From contig NC_134415.1 in NCBI RefSeq assembly GCF_030867145.1, forward strand, positions 18,144,417 to 18,208,416: a stretch of 64,000 nt of DNA, read 5' to 3'. Source of the stretch: Opisthocomus hoazin (taxonomy: Eukaryota > Chordata > Aves > Opisthocomiformes > Opisthocomidae). A program made the position numbers and the translations under genes. Below the pieces are notes generated by a model that saw nothing but the letters and a program-made list of their open reading frames with translations, was not told where the DNA came from and did no database searches. This document shows positions 1 to 10,135 of the stretch, one piece after another. How positions within the stretch are numbered: the first letter of the stretch is position 1; each line of letters opens with the position of its first letter.

Positions 1-610
1 CCATGAGAACACTTTCCCTATGTGTCCTAAGCATTTCTCCTTAGAGACATCACTTCTACATCTTTTACTAAACTCCGTGTGTCCTGCTGGCAAATAACTT
101 CCATTTTGTTTACAAGTTTAAATATGAATGTATGCTTATGATATCTCCCCAAATGCAATATTTCCCTGGCCAAACTGTAAAAATTAGATTTTTTGACTAT
201 TTCAGTTTGTGCAAGCTGTATTTTTGGTTGCTCTTCTCTGCATTCTCTCTGATTTGTCTACAAAAAAATGCCCGGAGATGAGCTGCATGGCCACTAGAGT
301 CCCATTAGAAGGATTACCACCTTCCCCATCTATTTCATGCATTTGGATAGGCAGAATTAAAATTACATCAGCTGTTTCTGTTGTCATATAGTTAAACTGT
401 TGCTTGCTAGTCCTTTTCTGGCATTACTGTTCTTCAAGTTACTTTCCTATCACTGGGTAGGTTCGCCCCTCCCCCATGCATGTTTACAATGCGTATTTGC
501 TTCCCAAGGTTGAAACATGCTTTGCTATATCTGGGCCATATGACAACTTTCTGCGTATATGAATATATATGACTGGATGAAAAAAAAGCTAGAGAAAATG
601 TCAGTTAGCA
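1..610. other. Intergenic stretch, nothing recognised
   Basis: AT-rich sequence at the left edge. Overlapping short frames on both strands at 202-391 have no recognisable domain. It may be an intron or 3' flank of an upstream gene if the frame at 611-889 is real. Confidence 0.35.
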
Positions 611-889
611 TTGAAACTTCTCAGGGAGCCAGAGGCCTGCCTCAACAGGAGATCTGTTGGAGGAAAAGCCCATGCGCTGAATGGAGGTCGCGATGCCCCG
701 TTCATGACTAAGTCCACTTTAGATCAGCTGAACCAGTTTTCTCCCTGTCAGCCTCTGAAGAAGTATCTCACACCAGTACTTCCTCTTGCTGCCACATTGC
801 ACCACAAACCCACACCTTCTGGGGTGGATATGATTCGAAGAAACATGACACGAATCGAAACATTGAAAAGTTTAGAAAAGCAGGTATAG
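611..889 (+). CDS. Unassigned reading frame, possible exon of an upstream gene
   Basis: I do not recognise this product. The frame is open from about 593, after a TAG at 590-592, to a TAG at 887-889. The clearest part begins at the ATG near 704 and encodes about 60 residues: a Pro/Leu-rich middle and a basic, probably helical end (MIRRNMTRIETLKSLEKQ). An AG at 623-624 could be a splice acceptor, though its pyrimidine tract is poor. CAG|gtatag at 881-889 could be a donor, or the frame may simply end at that TAG as a terminal exon. The composition (GC about 50%, CGA/CGC codons, few low-complexity stretches) is unlike the AT-rich flanks, which is the main reason to list it. It lies about 2.9 kb upstream of the ZFAND3 start codon on the same strand. 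It could be a terminal exon of a neighbouring gene, a retrocopy fragment or chance. Confidence 0.35.
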   Translation: MKLLREPEACLNRRSVGGKAHALNGGRDAPFMTKSTLDQLNQFSPCQPLKKYLTPVLPLAATLHHKPTPSGVDMIRRNMTRIETLKSLEKQV

Positions 890-2449
890 ATTAACCCACT
901 AAATTTTCAGGAAACAACGCTGATACATCAATAAGTTAAATTTTGTGCTGTTTAAACAAAACAGGAAATACTACAATTATACAAAACCAGTGCTGCAAAA
1001 GTCATACTTTAAAAGACCAAATATATTACTATAAATATATGGCATTACAATATCAAAGCGCATGCTCCCTCTGCTCTGTCCCATAGTATTCAACTATCCT
1101 GTAATCCTAAAGATTTTTCTGCCCCCACAGATTATTCATTAGGGCATTAGTAGTGGGCAGTGTTAGAGCTGTTGAGGTGTCTTCATTGTCATCATACTTA
1201 ATATGTGTTTGCTTTGTGTAATAACATTATCCCTAAATTCATGTTTTTCATATGTTTAACTTTGGAGTGAATTACCACATCACTGTAGGGTTTTCAAAAG
1301 TCTGAATTCCATGGGAAACTAGAATTTTGACATTATCCCAACATAACTTCACGAAATCTAGAAAGGTTTATTTGACATTACGCAAGAGTACAGAGCAGAA
1401 AGAACGCTTCTCCACAACGTTTGTAATACTTAAAAGCTAACTCAGCGTGAGCTCACTTCAATGGCAAATAAGGACATACAAAACAACTATCAAATCATCT
1501 TTAAAAAGCCAGTATGTCCTCCTTATCTGAGGGAAATTTACAGCCTCTGGTAGTAGTCCAGGTAGCCAGCATGTAAGAGACAATTTTAATTTTCAATTGA
1601 CTTACTGGCTTAAAGGCTGTGTTAATGAGGCTGGGACTGTTTTGTTCAAGTACTCACTTCTGCTGGTGCACTCAGCAGTGCTGCCTCAGCAGCTAGGCTC
1701 CAAGCTGTGCCAAGAGGAAGCTCTCATGCTTCAGCGCACAGCGTGGTATGCAGCCACGGACACTTTAAAGAGGGTTGGCAGTTGGACTGGTTAATACACC
1801 AATTAAAACTCTCAATGCACGTCCCATCTCCACCATACATCAGTATTACACTCAGTAACGTTACTGCATTCAAAGTTGCTGCTGAGGAAGAGCCACTTGA
1901 TGCATCAACAGGGAGTCGGGTAACCCCAGACTCAACAGTTTGATAGAACAACCGTTATTACTAAAATCTGTCACAAACTAGTCTCTTCAAAAGAAGCCTG
2001 TTTACACGATTTCAATTAAATTCCAACTTTTTATTAAAAAGTTTTAAGCATGCGCATACTTGTATTTCATTACTACTTTTTTCTTTGCCGTGAATTAATC
2101 TGACATAAAATTCTTTAAGAAGGTTGACTATTCAAGTCAAAAGGTTGTTGGCAGAATTAAGTAGTTGCTCACAAAGACCTACATACTCTGGACTTTGTTA
2201 AGGATGTGTATTACTTTTAATGTTCAGCAACCTTGGCTTTAAGTGCAAAGCAGAAATCAAAGTATAAGATGCATAACAGCACCTCAAGAACATATCAAAA
2301 TTTCACCTTTATCATTGCCACACCAGTATTTTTCCACATTTTTCACTCTGATCAAAAGCAACTTCTAGTAGAGGGTCAGCAGTATTTCCACTTCACAGCC
2401 AAAACCAAGGCACAGCGAGTGCAGGACTGTAACTTGCTCAAGGCCATTT
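890..2449. other. Intergenic stretch, nothing recognised
   Basis: About 1.5 kb of AT-rich sequence between the unassigned frame and the CpG island. Several short open frames occur on both strands around 1600-1950 and 2230-2450. None has a recognisable domain, a convincing splice pair or clear codon bias. No repeat family was recognised. If the frame at 611-889 is a terminal exon, part of this stretch could be its 3' untranslated region, but no convincing AATAAA with a downstream GT-rich element was seen. Confidence 0.4.
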
Positions 2450-3137
2450 GCTAGACCCCTACCAGAAGCACAATCCCCATCACTCAGCTCTCACGTCCAG
2501 ACGCTGGCAATTCCCCTCTCCTGTCCTGTCCCTTAGAGGGCTGGCAGCAGCCGGTGATCGCCTAAGCACCGTGCCCACCGCACGCTTCCCTGCTTGCCAT
2601 ACCTTACCTCCTGCAGGTCCCCTTCTCTGGGGCCAACACACGAGGGCCAAGGCGGGCCCCTTCTCCCAGCTTCAGCCAGCCGCCAACCTAGCGTCCTCAT
2701 ACAGGGAGCGTTGTCTACCACAGGCAAAGAAATCCCCGCGTACTTTAGCCACCTAGCCGATTTTATTTCGTACTGAGGGAAATCGAGGACGAACACCTAC
2801 AGCCCACCGCTCTCTGGGCCCTCCCCGGCCTCCAGGCCTCCCTCCCTGCTCGCACCGGAGAGGCCTGGAACGGAAGCAAACGGAGCCCACGGCGTACAAG
2901 GCCCGGCCCACCCCCCCCACCGGGGTCCCTCAGAGGCGGCCACCCACAACGGAGAGACCCCGAGTGCCCACAGGCCGCCCACCTCCCTTACACCGGGCGG
3001 ACAGCTCCCGGCCGAGAGCCTGGGCCCCGGTGGCTCGGACAAGCCCCGGTCCGGGAAGGCCCGCCCAGCCCCGAGCAGCCCGAAGGAGGCCCCCGGGGAT
3101 CCGCTCGCCATCGACCAACTTCCGCGTTGAAGACGCT

Positions 3138-3151
3138 CCGCGCATGCGCGG
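3138..3151. promoter_or_regulatory. NRF1-type binding palindrome
   Basis: A 14-bp perfect palindrome, CCGCGCATGCGCGG, contains the full NRF1 consensus GCGCATGCGC. It sits in the CpG island about 630 bp upstream of the ZFAND3 start codon and about 30 bp upstream of a minus-strand ATG at 3111. NRF1 sites are common in CpG-island and divergent promoters. The motif is seen directly; occupancy is inferred. Confidence 0.7.
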
Positions 3152-3774
3152 CCAACACCGGCACCCCCACACCACCAGTCTCCCCGGCTGTACCACTGTG
3201 TACCTGACGTGTGGGTAGAGGCAAAAGAGGGCGGCGGCTCCAGGTAGCTCTGCAGGCCCCAGCCCCATCTAAGCTCCCTCCACAGAAGTCCATTCCCTTC
3301 TCGAGTCTATGGGTGCCTTCCAAACTTGCCTGTCTCCTACTTCCCGCCCCGGACCTAACCCGACCTCCCCCCGAGAATGGGCTATGGTATATGCCACTCC
3401 CAGCTGATCCGGTGCCTTGGCGAAACCATCCCACTCAGGACAGGGGGAAGCAAGGCGCCGGAGGAGGGGGACACACGACACACATTGTTGAGTCAGGGGC
3501 CGAGCAGTGGGGGAGGGCGGGCGCGCTCCGCTGTGACTGCGGGGTCTTCAGAGAAACCGGTGGGCGGGAGCCGCCGCCGCAGAGCGCTCGGCGCCGCGTC
3601 CCCGCTCCCCCGCGGGCCCGGCCGGCAGGGCGCGGCCGCCCCCCCTCCCGCGCTCTCCCCTCCGCAGCCTCCCCAGTGGTCGCGCCCGGCTCCAGCTGAC
3701 CGGCCTGGAATCCCGGCTGGGAGCCCCGCGCCCCCCCGCCCGCCGCTGCCGCCGCCCCGCGCCCCGGCCCCGCC

Positions 3775-3845
3775 ATGGGAGACGCCGGCAGCGAGCGCAG
3801 CAAGGCGCCCAGCCTGCCACCGCGCTGCCCCTGCGGCTTCTGGGG
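3775..3845 (+). CDS. ZFAND3: ZFAND3 coding exon 1 (start codon, first half of A20 finger)
   Basis: The exon encodes the 23 N-terminal residues plus two bases of codon 24: MGDAGSERSKAPSLPP followed by RCPCGFWG, which I recognise as the vertebrate ZFAND3 (TEX27) N-terminus. The start ATG at 3775 is in good Kozak context (CGCCATGG). The exon ends TGGGG|gtaagc, with the donor at 3846. Cys18 and Cys20 are the first two zinc ligands of an A20-type finger; the remaining two are in exon 2. ZFAND3 is a small A20/AN1 zinc-finger protein (about 227 residues in human), reported as a nuclear regulator linked to transcription and invasion of glioma cells; its mouse form was first noted in testis. The A20 finger family often binds ubiquitin, but that role is not shown here. 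The AN1 finger near the C-terminus lies beyond this window. Confidence 0.93.
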
Positions 3846-3890
3846 GTAAGCGAGGGCGAGGGAGGAGCTGGGCTGGAGCCGGCCCGATGC

Positions 3891-3920
3891 GGGGAGGGGT
3901 GGGGAGGGGGGCGGGCGGGG
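3891..3920 (+). other. G-quadruplex-prone tract just inside intron 1
   Basis: Successive runs of at least three or four G are separated by single A, T or C bases, starting 45 bases after the exon 1 donor on the transcribed RNA's sense strand. This meets the classical G4 pattern (four G-runs with loops of 1-7) with room to spare. Similar G-runs continue at 3940-3970, 4247-4264 and 4324-4331. It may affect R-loop formation, pausing or splicing of exon 1; that is inference. Confidence 0.7.
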
Positions 3921-4246
3921 AGGCGAAAGGCGAGGCGGTGGGGGGCCGCGGCCGGGCGGGGGCAGGGCCCGAGCCCGGGCCTGGGCCTGGCGGGCAGGCT
4001 GGCTGGCTGGGGCGCAGGGCCAGGTCGTGGCCCTGGGCTTGGGCCTGTCACGGGGGCCGAGCCCGCAGCTCGCCCCGGGGCGGGGGCGGCTGCGGGCCCC
4101 TATCGAGCGGGCCGCGGGGGGGGTGTCCCCCTGCCTCCCGGCGTATGGCGGGCTGTGCCGCCTCCCGCGGGCCCGGCGGGGTCTGTTCCTGGCTTGGAGG
4201 CAGGGGGTGACCCGACGGGTGAGGTGACTGTCTCGGCCCCTGGCGC

Positions 4247-4264
4247 GGGGGGGGGGGGGGGGGG
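4247..4264 (+). repeat. Poly-G homopolymer (18 G)
   Basis: An uninterrupted run of 18 G in the GC-rich start of intron 1. Such tracts are length-unstable and error-prone in sequencing, so the exact length is uncertain. Confidence 0.9.
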
Positions 4265-4510
4265 TCGGCCTGACCAGGAGCGGCGGCCCTCGGCCTCCCC
4301 CGCCCCTCGGCCACCTCGGGGAGGGGGGGGGCCCTGCTTGCTTCCCGCGGGTTGCCGGGAGCGGCTGCCCCTCCTTGGGGGCTGCGCGGCGGGGCCTGCC
4401 TGTAGCCCCTCACCGAGCCCCTGGGTGCCCGGCTCGGTGACCTGGAGCGCGGTGCCTGACCCACCCCTGCCCTGCGCCCCGCAACGGGGACCTCTCGCTG
4501 CTGTTCGGGC

Positions 4511-7500
4511 AGGGCAGTGTAACTAATGAGGGGAAAAAGGCAAAGGACAAAAATATACTTTCTCCACCTTATGAAGGCAGGGAGGCTCGTAATGGATGAG
4601 GTTCTTGCTCGCTGTTGGCTGATCCGCTTGTAGAAAGAAGGAAGTAGGGTCATTCCTGTCTGCCAAAGGTGAAAACAAAGTAAATCTGTTCCTTGCTAAA
4701 CTGCTATGACCTCTAGGGTCATGTCTGTTGAAGATGTTTCCATTATTGATTTTTTTTTTTTTTATCACATGTATCATGGCAGATGGTATACTGGCAGATA
4801 CACATGATCATAAAGTGCCTTTAATGTATATCACAGAGACATTAGTCCCTAATTATCTTATTTATGGAAAGTTCAAAGAATATGTGATGAAATAGACTTT
4901 TGAGGGCCCACCTGAGATTTACTCTTGTCTGTGATTGTACCTTCTTGGGATTTATGTCATACAGTTTAAGGTACTCTGGGGAAGTGGAGGCTGAGAGAAA
5001 AGATGCGCAGTAAGAGTGCTTTAGTAATGTCACTGTACATTTGGTTGGTTTATTGGAGTGGCAGGATTTTAAATGAAATCCTGATTTTGAGTTATGGCAG
5101 ATGCCTGAACTACAACAAATGCCATGACCCTGGTGGGAGTGATCTTGCAAGACAGATTATAAATATACTGTAAATTATTTTGTTTATTTTTGTTGTGTTA
5201 GGCTCCCATATTTGGGCCTGATGTTTTCTGTAATGTAGTGGAAAGCAAGTTGCTGCTATCTCTAATGTAGCCTACAGGCTTCTGTAACATGATACGGATG
5301 TGAAAGGAGTGTTACAGAAAGTTGGAAGTGAACTTTTTTGTTGGGCTGAACTTCTTGGCTAGTTCAGCGTGTTGCGATGAGAAGAAAATCTGATGCTTCG
5401 TGTTTGAGGATCTCCTTAATGGTGACAGGAGGCTCTCAAGAAAACCCGTTCCTTTAAAGCTGCTACTTTTTTTTGTTTTAACATATATTTCCCTTGCATA
5501 AGCAGCTAGCCAAATGGTGTTATTTTGCTCCCCACTTCTTCCCCGCCACCCCCCAGGGTGTCATCCATGCAGTGGTGTTTCTTGTAAGATATTTTGGAAA
5601 GACAACACTGTGAATAAAAAGCTCACTTTCTCCACCACTACAGTGAGTAAATTAATCTGTTTTTCAGTTTGTTAAAGTGTCTGCCAGGTATATTTCAATA
5701 TGCAGTGGCAAACTGTGTATCTATTTTTTCACTGAAAAAAACAAACAAAACCCAGCAAAACTCAAAACTGTGCTGTCAACTTCCAAAGTTTGACAGTTTG
5801 TCGTACTTCTCAGTCCTGAAGAAACTTTAGTGTCCTCTTGTCCTTATTTACCTAGGTCTTGCTAGTGCTTGAAAAGATCAGTTGGTAAGTTTGTGTAGAC
5901 CTGCCCTTCCAGTGAAGTTGCATTGGCAGGAGTACTTAAGGGGTCACAGTTCTATACCAGCTTTGCAAAGAAAGTAAGTCATGACAGCAGTAAGTCTTAT
6001 ATGCATGAGAAGGTGGAATTCTGCTCCTCTAGATGTCAGCTAGGGTTCTTACCGGCAACATGTCTAAAGACAGGGTCTTATCTGTGACTTTCATGTCACT
6101 TTTATATGTCTGTCAAGTCACATTTTGGAATAACAGGGCTGTATTTGCTCTGTACTGCTGGACACATAAGGCTATGAAAAGTTCTGAAACTTGTAATTGA
6201 ATGTAGTGGTTTCCATGACATTTGTAAATAAAGTAATGTGGAGGAATAGTGTTGCTTTATATTTCCTCGTCCTAATTGGTCCAATGGTTGAGAATCCTTT
6301 CATGGTTGTTTCTGAGTGAGCCCCAACCACGTGGTAGCAGAACAACTCAATGTCAGTGGGTCAAACAATAAGGTCTAGACTTTGCCAAGCATAAAAGATT
6401 GTGATTTTTACTTTTTTTGTTGTTGTTGTTGATTTTATGGAATGCTTAGTCAGGACTGTTTGCAGCAAGACGCACACTTTCAGCAGTCATCCATGAAGAT
6501 GGGAAACGTTAAGGAAATACTGAAAGAAGCATTAAAATTGAAGTAAGCTGTGGGTTTCTGGTCTAAAACTTGCCTCTTGGCGAACAGTGATAGAAACAGC
6601 TCCTGAGATGCACATTGATAGCAGTGGCATTACAGGTTACAGGAGAAGACTAGTATGTACTATTGCATTAATGTTGGAGGGTTTCTCCTTCTAAAATGCT
6701 TGGGCTTATATTAGAAATTCAGATCCTGAAGGTTTCAAGACTCTCTAGTGACTGGAAAACTACTAAACTCTTGATGTTTCAAGATCTAAGAGACTTGAAA
6801 ATGAACAGCCGAAAGAAGAGGCTTGAGTGAGACTGTTGAGAACTTCTGAAACATCTGCTTAAGGTCAAGGGCTAATGTTTGCTTACCTTTTGTTGAAGAT
6901 CATGGAATCCATCCTTTAATCTTCTGCAGACTTTCCCTTCTTTTTAGAATGTCCAATCTGTCATTCTGCACAAGTAAAGTTCAAATGGAGCACTGACATG
7001 ATCTTTAAATTTTACAAAATGATTTCAGTTACCCAGATAATCTCAGCTGGGAAAACCTCATCTGTATTCATGTTATTTATGAAGAATTTGCACAACTTAC
7101 TGTTTGGAAATACTTTGCTCCCCTTTCTTCCTTTTTTTACATCTTAAACTTTGGTCAGTTGCAACTATCCCAGTTGTTATTGGAATAGTCTTAGTGGACA
7201 GAGTTTGGAAAGGGTGCAATACGCAAGTTATTGTTTTAGGTTACTTCATCTAGAGTTAGTGCTGTGCTTAATGTCTCACTCTTATGATCTGGAAAAAATC
7301 TGATTAACAGACTCTGTAATGTTGGGGGTTTTTCTTAGACTGGTGGATTTCAGAAACCCGTTTCACTTTATGGCACGTATAAAATCTTCAACTCTTAAGT
7401 TAATGAATACATGAAAATATTACTATATGTATATATTGAAGTTAAGGCATTTGGCTTGTTCGAGATGAGGCGTGATGCTTTAATGAACTACATGTTGGCT

Positions 7501-9790
7501 GTTCTCTGTTGGCTTTTTAAGGACTCCACAAAGGTTTCACTTGTGTATAGCTCATCAGAGGGCTGGGGCTTTTATTATTACATGGTTATATGCATAGATG
7601 AGACTCGTAAGGTAAAATACTCCTTGGCTGCTAGAAGTGTATACTGTGAATGAGTATGGAGGAGACGGTGATGCTTTTACAATTCTATTTGTACTGTAGT
7701 GACTCTTGCTTATTTTTCTTATGGTCCAGACGGATACCATACCATTGCATTCAGTGCCTTAGAGCCAGAAAAGAAGGAAATATGTTAATGGATGTAAAAC
7801 AAATGAATTCCATTCCTGAAATGGTGGCAGCCAGCAGGAAGTTGATTGAAAACACAGTATGATTAGTTTCGTCTCATCTTATTTCTGGCAACTATAAGGT
7901 ACTGTAGTCAGCTAAAACTGATGGCAATATTGTTTGAGAATGTGCCAGCAGGGGTTTCGCAGGATGTCATCATTTGTTCTGCCTTTCTCTGACAGTGCGT
8001 GCATCATATGTGTGATGAGCCATTGTGCCCCAAGCATTCTGTGCAGGCCCAGTCCAGAGTTTTTCTGAGTCTGGATTTTCCACTCACTTATGCATCATCA
8101 GGCACCTACCATACCAATCTGTCTCTTTTCTCAATTTTGTTTACTAAAATTAAACATTTTATCAAATGGTGAATCATTTAACATAAGCATGATTAGTTGG
8201 TGACTTATCACCAAAACTTGCTTTTAGCTTCAAAACAAATAATGACTATATATGTATGTGCCATTCTTTTCTCTGGCTGTTCTTTTCCTTCCTTTTTTTT
8301 TTTTTGTGATTACAGCTGTTCATTCCATGTGAACTCTCAGGGACTGTCTTTTTGATAAATACTTTCTAATCTTATAGGCTGAGTAGGTCATCGTGAATGC
8401 ATGATGCCTTCGTAAACCTAATTTTGCTTTTATTGTTGAAACCTCACATAGATATTCCTAAATGAAGCTTGAGTAAATTCTTGAAATATGTACTGTTCCC
8501 TCTGAGAATTAGTTTTCACTGGGCTCATACCATGCAGTTCCTTAGCCAGGCTTTCACTTACTGGAGCTTTGGATCAGAGGCTAGAATAAGCAATAAATTT
8601 TTCAGCTTATGCAAGAAAATGTATGTGCTACCAAATAGGTTATTGTTTATTAGACTTCAGTATTAACTGGAGTCTTTAAGTGAATAGTAAGCCAGTGAGG
8701 ATCAAATAAGGTGCTTTGGGATGGCTGTGTGTGGGTAGTGCTGTCTGAGGGGCAGGGTTTCTCTGCAGTTATTGGTGATCAGAAATGTCAGTTCTTCTGT
8801 CTAAAGTGATAAATTGATTTAAATCAATAAATTAATGACACTTATGTTTTAGGAAGGCTAATTCTTACTACCTTGTACAAGACCTAAACAATTTTTTTTG
8901 GTAAGATAAAAGCTTGTTTGCTCTCACATATTACAAATGTTTATAGGCCATCCATCACAGGAAGCTGGTTGGAATCAAGTAATTAATTTGCCTAGTGTGG
9001 TCCTTGTACTCTGTTTTGGTCTTCGGTTAAGACAAAAAATACTTGAATATTGTATTTTTCTATGTTATGCATGAACTTATATAATACTCTGTCAAATCCT
9101 TGGGTAAAAGAACTTTAAGCAGTTTGTAGTTAAAGCCATCGTGAACTGCTGTAACACGTCTGCTGGTGTGTTGCATTAATAGAAGTGAGAAATTATTTAA
9201 CTGCAGAAACAAAAAGTCTGATGAGCGATTGATGTATTTGCAAGTTTTCCTAGGAAATGCTACAGAGGATGATAAGAGGCATTGGAGAGAAACTGAAATT
9301 CTTTGCCTGGATCTTATTTTTACAAGAATATTGAGAATTATGAGAAGCTTCTCTCTGAGGAGAGAGTGGTGGTGGGGAATTGAACTTTGTAGTGTTCCCT
9401 GCTTGAATAGGAATATGCAGAATAAAGAATGATAAATTGTGAGGTTCTTGTGATTTCCCTCAGTCATAATACAACTAGAAAAGCATTTCAACTAAAGTCA
9501 AAAGATACAATTTTTTTCACTTTTTTGTACAGAGAGCCATTGCCTCTTGCAGCCGCAGCTACAAGGTGCCACATCTTGGATCAGGGCTAAGTTTTCTATT
9601 TGCTGCAGAAGCTTACCTTTAGGAATGGGGTTATTGGCACTCGAAGTAAAAGCAGATGAACTGGATTTAATACTTTAACTGTAATAAGCTCTTTTCTAGG
9701 AATGTGAAAACAAAGCTTTCTTTTGCAGTGCGTAATAGAATAGACAAAACAGAAAGGAGATTTTGTTATTTAATGAAAAACAGCTGTTTT
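4511..9790. other. Intron 1 stretch without recognised elements
   Basis: AT-rich intronic sequence after the CpG island. Only short T-runs (about 4750 and 8290-8305) and a short (TTG)n run near 6418-6431 stand out. The open frames at 7411-7862 and 8469-8666 show no domain or splice context and are treated as chance. Confidence 0.5.
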
Positions 9791-10135
9791 AGATCAAACC
9801 AAAGATGCATCCAGCCCTGTTTCTGATTTGGGTGATAAGAGATGCTGAGGGAATGAGCATAAGGACAGAGCAAGCATGTAGTGATGCTTATCTTGGTATA
9901 CCTCCTTAGCTTCTGGCAGTCTGATGTAAGGTTGTCCTCTGTTTTACAGATTTATGGCTTAGTGGGTCTTTTTTTATGAATTTGTGTAATGACTTGGTGA
10001 ATCCATATGTACTCTTGACCCTTACAACATCCTGCAGCAAGTAGTTCCATAATTTAACCATTCTCTTTATTTAAAAAAAAAAAATCATTTTGTTCCCTTT
10101 AATCTTGCTGTGTGATAACTCTAAGGACTGAATAA
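9791..10135 (-). mobile_element. Ancient CR1 LINE relic (3' end, reverse orientation)
   Basis: The order and wording of this stretch follow an old amniote CR1 tail known from turtles and crocodilians: 'agatcaaaccaaag', then 'atccagccctgtttctga', 'agggaatgag', 'cttctggcagtc', 'cttacaacatcctg', 'gtagttccataatttaac'. It is heavily diverged, with indels and an inserted A-run at 10072-10083. It is the reverse complement of the element, so the LINE points to the minus strand. No coding capacity remains. The identification is from memory of the consensus. Confidence 0.7.

Larger units (their letters stand above)
2450..4510. promoter_or_regulatory. ZFAND3: CpG island and TATA-less promoter region of ZFAND3
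   Basis: GC content rises sharply from about 2450 and falls abruptly after about 4510. CpG dinucleotides are dense throughout, with the strongest part at 2780-4480. No TATA box is apparent. Sp1-type GC boxes (GGGCGG) occur upstream of the start codon, for example near 3562-3567, and a perfect NRF1-type palindrome lies at 3138-3151. The ZFAND3 initiator ATG lies inside the island, as is usual for a housekeeping-type gene. The transcription start was not determined; a GC-rich 5' untranslated region of some 100-300 bases upstream of 3775 is inferred. The boundaries are judged by eye. Confidence 0.85.

Noticed and set aside
3377..4210. A 277-codon open frame across the CpG island on the + strand.
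   Set aside because: It overlaps ZFAND3 exon 1 in another frame and is rich in Gly, Pro, Arg and Ala, as GC-rich DNA yields by chance.
4048..4653. A 201-codon minus-strand frame at the end of the CpG island.
   Set aside because: The composition is a GC artefact (Pro/Arg-rich); there is no domain and no splice support.
9060..9491. A 143-codon minus-strand frame in intron 1.
   Set aside because: No recognisable motif or splice sites; its length is within what chance gives in 64 kb of six-frame sequence.
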